DNA from: Paragonimus skrjabini miyazakii | Lineage: Eukaryota > Platyhelminthes > Trematoda > Plagiorchiida > Troglotrematidae | Assembly: GCA_014338405.1 (NCBI GenBank) | Contig: JTDE01000692.1 | Location: 89,431 to 153,430, forward strand | Direction of reading: 5' to 3' | DNA: 64,000 nt | In this document: positions 60,303-64,000 of the stretch, piece by piece | Layout: every line of letters begins with the position of its first letter | How positions within the stretch are numbered: the stretch's first letter is position 1 | Position numbers and translations under genes: made by a program | Notes under the pieces: model-generated | What the model saw: the letters and a program-made list of their open reading frames with translations, nothing else | Database searches by the model: none | What the model was told of the DNA's origin: nothing

Positions 60303-60765
60303 AAGTGATGAGTAGTAGGGAAGTTTCGTTTTCATATAGATTGAATATCACCAACAATTGATCGCAGCTGTCGCATTCCCATAAACCTTCCAGTTGACCC
60401 CTTTCGAAAAGAAACACTAGACTCGAGTTTTGCTCTCATTATAGCTCGTCAGTAGCGCATATCCTTGCAACGACCGGGATTAAACCTATGGCCAAGCTTT
60501 CATCATGCAACCGTGTTGACCAATGCGCCGTTGACCTTACCTCAGGCGTTACCGAATTATCATATGTGAACTCTCAACCACTTTCGCTTGTGAGTAATGG
60601 TTATGCTGCACGATCGCTTCGAGGGGGGACACAGTACCCGACGAGCGATAATGAGAGTGCAACTCGAGTGTAGCACTTCTTTCGAAGGGGGGCGACTGTA
60701 AAGTTTATGGGAATGCGACAGCTGAGGTCGGTTGTGGGTGATGTTCACTCTAAATGAAATTACCG
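60303..60765 (-). mobile_element. Hammerhead SINE copy G (inverted duplication of the 3' end)
   Basis: The minus-strand part (about 60638 to 60303) contains leader, degenerate boxes, hammerhead and 3' tail. A second 3' end in plus orientation follows (60639-60765), starting almost exactly at the hammerhead core (cgacga). The copy therefore carries two ribozyme-bearing 3' ends facing outward and forms an inverted repeat with arms of about 100 bp. Confidence 0.85.
60414..60458 (-). ncRNA. Degenerate hammerhead ribozyme (copy G)
   Basis: Minus strand with CTGACGA and GTC intact. Stem I stays fully paired through two G-U wobbles, but GAAA is changed to AAAA, which should abolish cleavage. Confidence 0.75.
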
Positions 60766-61682
60766 GAAGCCTAGTGAGAGCAAGGACGCATGTGCGGGTT
60801 AACGTTGGGAACATTTTGATGCATCCATCTGTTACTACTGTCAATTTTACAGTTTTACCAGTTGCAGTGTCGATTACTGACTGAAAGTCATTACGAATAA
60901 ACAGCTAACAAACGACGGGGACAATGAAATGACTTGCAGCTCGGGAGGAATTTCACAGTTTGACTTGAAGAATCGATAACACTTGTTACAACGCATACGC
61001 GATGCAACTGATTCTCTCGAGATTTCTACATCAGAATCCTTTTCTGATCAATCAACTATGGGTACTTGAATGAGTTGGCCAGCAAATGGTAGCAGGGTTG
61101 ACAACCGACTGATCTCAAACATAGACAGTGACTGAGCTAGCACACAAGCATCGAGCGCGACCAAGTAAACATAGGTAACGACGTTGGTCACGTAAACAAA
61201 AGACCAATATTAAACGCCAGTGAATATCACACTCAGTCTTGGGACGTACAAGTTCAATTTCATATTCATTGGAAAAACTGATAACGTTAACTGCATTTTG
61301 GAATCCTTAAACGAGATTTGTTTGTAGAAACTAGGACCCGTTCCACAATGGTCATACTAGGGTCTGACTAATTTACTCGGAGGCTACACTTGAGCGAACG
61401 TCACGTTAACCAACTTTCGCTGTGAGTCCAAGTACAGATTGGAAGTGGACACGTGACAAACAAGAAGGTTAGGTCATTCTCAGTCTTGAGAGAAAACGTT
61501 GTATGTTCTAACTTATTGATAGAATTCGCTATTGCAAGCGAACACAACATGCTGTTGATTAGGTGGGTCACATTACTGATGAGCAATCGGGGATTTGGTT
61601 AATTATAAGTTTAACCTCACCAACAATTGGTCGCAGCTGTCGCATTCCCATAGACTTTCCAGTCGGCCCCTCTCGAAAAGAA

Positions 61683-61727
61683 GCACTAGACTCGAGTTTC
61701 CCTCTCATTAGAGCTCGTCAGTAGTGC
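61683..61727 (-). ncRNA. Hammerhead ribozyme (copy H)
   Basis: Same ribozyme sequence as copy E on the minus strand, with all core positions intact and the same G-G mismatch at the base of stem II. Confidence 0.85.
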
Positions 61728-61745
61728 ATATCCTCGCCACTGCCG

Positions 61746-61803
61746 GGACTTGAACCACGGACATGCTGTTCATGGGCAGGCAACCGTGTTTACCACTGCG
61801 CCA
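61746..61803 (-). promoter_or_regulatory. Internal RNA polymerase III promoter, copy H (box A 61793-61803, box B 61746-61756)
   Basis: Identical boxes and spacing to copy E on the minus strand. Confidence 0.85.
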
Positions 61804-62657
61804 TTGACTTCACGTTGGGCACGACTGAATTATCATATGTGAACGCTCAACCACTTTCGCTTGTGAGTAATGATCAGGTTGCCCGATCGTCTCGAAACGG
61901 AGACACAGTAACTGTCCTGTTAACTCCAATCGATAACCCCGCGATTAGAACTTCCTAGGCAGATCGAGATCTCCGATCTCATTAAACCTGCTAGGCGATA
62001 TTTTAGATTACTGAGGAGTAGTCGGGGATTTGGTTAATTTCAAGTGGGTTACATCAAATTGGCAGTGTTCAATGCTTGTGTGTTTATCGTTCAGCCCAGT
62101 GCGAATCAATATACATAGACGAACAGCTTAAACTATGAAAGATTATTGCAATTAATATCACGTTTCGGGGATCTTGCACTTTTTCTTGTGAGAAGTTTTC
62201 ACAGAGTGGTTCGCAAATGTATTGACTTTATAAGCAAACACCAATACAACTGTCTCTCAAAACGTTTCCATCTGAACGAGAATATTCTATCAAGGAGAAT
62301 ACACCGTAAACTTGATCATTACAGAGTCAACCAAAGTTTGCCCGATTACTATCCAATTTTGAACAGTTCATTCACATACGGTTTGTTATGCCTATATCGT
62401 AATAGCACGTTATACCATGTTAGGACAAACGTACAAACAGCCCAAGCACCATACACATCCGGTTGTCACGTGGCTGAGCAGTTAACAAATGGACACGTGA
62501 CATGAGCGCGCACAACATTTCAGAAAGAAATCTAGTGACGATCCGGTTAAAAACACATCACGACTCTGCAGTTAGTTTTCAGTCAGTGTACAGATTTTAA
62601 ACTAATGAATGAGAAATTAGATTGTAGAAGGCATCTATAAATTAACTCATGCGTCCT

Positions 62658-62910
62658 ATTACTGATGAGTAGTCTAGAATTCGGTTAATTTCAATTTGAA
62701 CATTACATTACATTTGATGGCAGCTGTGGCATTCCCATGGAATTCCCACTCGACCCCCTTAGAAAAGAAGCGCTAGACTCGAGTTTCATTCTTATTGAAG
62801 CTCATCAGTAGTAAGTATCCGTGCCACAGTAACGTCTGTATGATACCAACATGTTGACCACTAAACCTTTGACATCATATTGGGCACGACTAAACTGCTG
62901 ATGTCAGGAA
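62658..62910 (-). mobile_element. Hammerhead SINE copy I (5'-truncated, diverged)
   Basis: The minus strand has the conserved 3' end (attactgatgag on the plus strand), the 3' tail, T4 run, a hammerhead with intact CTGATGA and GAAA cores, and a decayed tRNA-like region. The 5' leader is mostly missing. Confidence 0.82.
62770..62814 (-). ncRNA. Hammerhead ribozyme (copy I)
   Basis: Minus strand with the canonical CTGATGA core, GAAA, CTCGAG stem III and GTC. Stem I is weakened, with about three good pairs next to the core, so activity is uncertain. Confidence 0.75.
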
Positions 62911-64000
62911 CACTAACAAGACTTATCGTGCAACCTATGACTTTGAGGTAGATCGAGTTTTTTACAGTTCCGGATAATACATTGAACATCAGTAATGATC
63001 TATGTATTCCACCGAGTTTGAGATAAGTGCCCAAACTAACTCATAAATGAGTTGGAAATGAGTTAAATCAAGGAATTCTCACACCCGAGTGCTAACTAGA
63101 GTCCAGCTTACCATCATTCAAGTTTACAAACGTTTCTACCGCTAGTCCATGCCAGAACAATGATAAAATTCGTATACTCCGGTCAAGTTAATACAAGCAA
63201 CTGTCGAAAACACAAAGTTATTTATAATGGGTTGTTGGATAACGGATTTCACATTTTACTTATGGCAAGAGAAGTAAGCTGAAATTTGCTGACCACATAT
63301 ATGTAGTTAATCGCAATACCTGGGAAGTTCTCTCCCTGAAATAGATCACAGAATTAACAAAACAACCGAAAGGTCACACAACCAAAAGTATGTGTCCGTG
63401 TTACTTACGTGAATATTAGTAGGTTGATACATACGGCCAATCTTGTTATCTGAGGGATGGCAAACCATATGATGGTTAGTAAATACAAATAACGAGGTGA
63501 AGGTCACAATAAAATAATAACCACCACACGGCATGCACGACATCAAGATAAACAGGCGCAGCAACCAGATAACCGTGACGAGGTTTCTCTACGAAAATGG
63601 CTGAGGTCAAGACGGTCTGAGCATGTTGCCCGAATGAACTGCAGCCTACGAATCTGCCTGATCATTTCAAACCACACACTCAGGTTGCACACGTGATCAC
63701 ATGCAAGGATAAAGTCCGTCGAAAGGAATATTGGGGCGTGTCTCACAGGATCAGACCTGAACCGAATGGTTAACATGGAGAATGAACCGATTGAACAGAA
63801 ATGGGCTGGATGTAAACCAGAATTACGCACGATCACACGCATCAATTGTAAGTCTGTTGTGAACATGCATTCCCACATCTGTATTCGGTAAACTAGAAAA
63901 AAACAATCATGTCAACAATTAAGTAAATGAGAAGTATGTGAAACACTATACAACTGAAAACACCTTGTGTTTGCAATGCCAAGTAGATTAGCATTGTGGA

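Larger units (their letters stand above)
61572..62040 (-). mobile_element. Hammerhead SINE copy H (full length, young, terminal repeat)
   Basis: A complete unit on the minus strand, nearly identical to copy E. The segment beginning attactga at 61572 recurs at 62007, exactly 435 bp away, giving a terminal direct repeat of about 35 bp. All functional boxes are intact: box A 61793-61803, box B 61746-61756, hammerhead 61683-61727, and the T4 run immediately after it. Confidence 0.92.
59404..64000 (+). other. Sequence downstream of the last recognised exon (probably intron)
   Basis: It starts with a good donor (gtgagt) in phase 2, so at least one more exon must follow. No exon matching the family's C-terminal coiled coil is visible before the window ends. 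It holds three hammerhead SINE copies at 60.3, 61.6 and 62.7 kb. Confidence 0.7.

Noticed and set aside
62146..62505. Frame of 119 codons tested as the next RasGAP exon
   Set aside because: No coiled-coil heptads or similarity to the family C-terminus; it lies between two SINE copies.

Overview
The window is eukaryotic nuclear DNA, most likely from a parasitic flatworm and probably a digenean trematode. The reasons are short exons split by very long AT-rich introns (0.3 to 19 kb), relics of Penelope-like elements, a degenerate RTE-like LINE, and short repeats carrying hammerhead ribozymes whose design resembles the Smalpha repeats of schistosomes. The species cannot be fixed from the sequence. 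A 100-N run at 34898-34997 marks an assembly gap.

One protein-coding gene is supported. It lies on the + strand and runs from before 4746 to beyond 59403, encoding a Ras GTPase-activating protein of the SynGAP/DAB2IP/RASAL2 family. Nine internal exons join in frame and give 846 complete codons: a split C2 domain (4746-4844, 13380-13483, start of 32882-33414), a Ser/Thr/Pro-rich linker (rest of 32882-33414), the RasGAP domain (end of that exon, then 36796-36964, 50295-50374, 54924-55135, 56611-57049), and a polar C-terminal region (58198-58440, 58745-59403). The start (PH-domain side) and the end (C-terminal coiled coil in relatives) lie outside the window. The arginine finger and the FLR motif are conserved, so the protein is probably catalytically competent.

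The introns hold mobile-element remains. The most interesting is a family of tRNA-derived SINE-like repeats, with at least nine copies: 7.6, 8.2, 8.4, 23.8, 29.9, 54.3, 60.3, 61.6 and 62.7 kb. Each well-preserved copy carries, in order, a Pol III box A, a box B, a 45-nt hammerhead ribozyme and a T4 run that could end a Pol III transcript. The two youngest copies show a 435-bp unit and are slightly longer than one unit. Several copies have inverted junctions, some with breakpoints inside or beside the ribozyme.

Other elements are a Penelope-like relic at 45.2-46.3 kb, two more in opposite orientation at 53.2-54.2 kb next to a ribozyme SINE, an RTE-like LINE relic at 40.6-41.5 kb, a 531-bp palindrome at 24.3-24.9 kb with arms about 92% identical, and a long inverted repeat at 38.7-39.65 kb that contains a decayed hammerhead-like motif. 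Long stretches of the remaining intron sequence show nothing recognisable.
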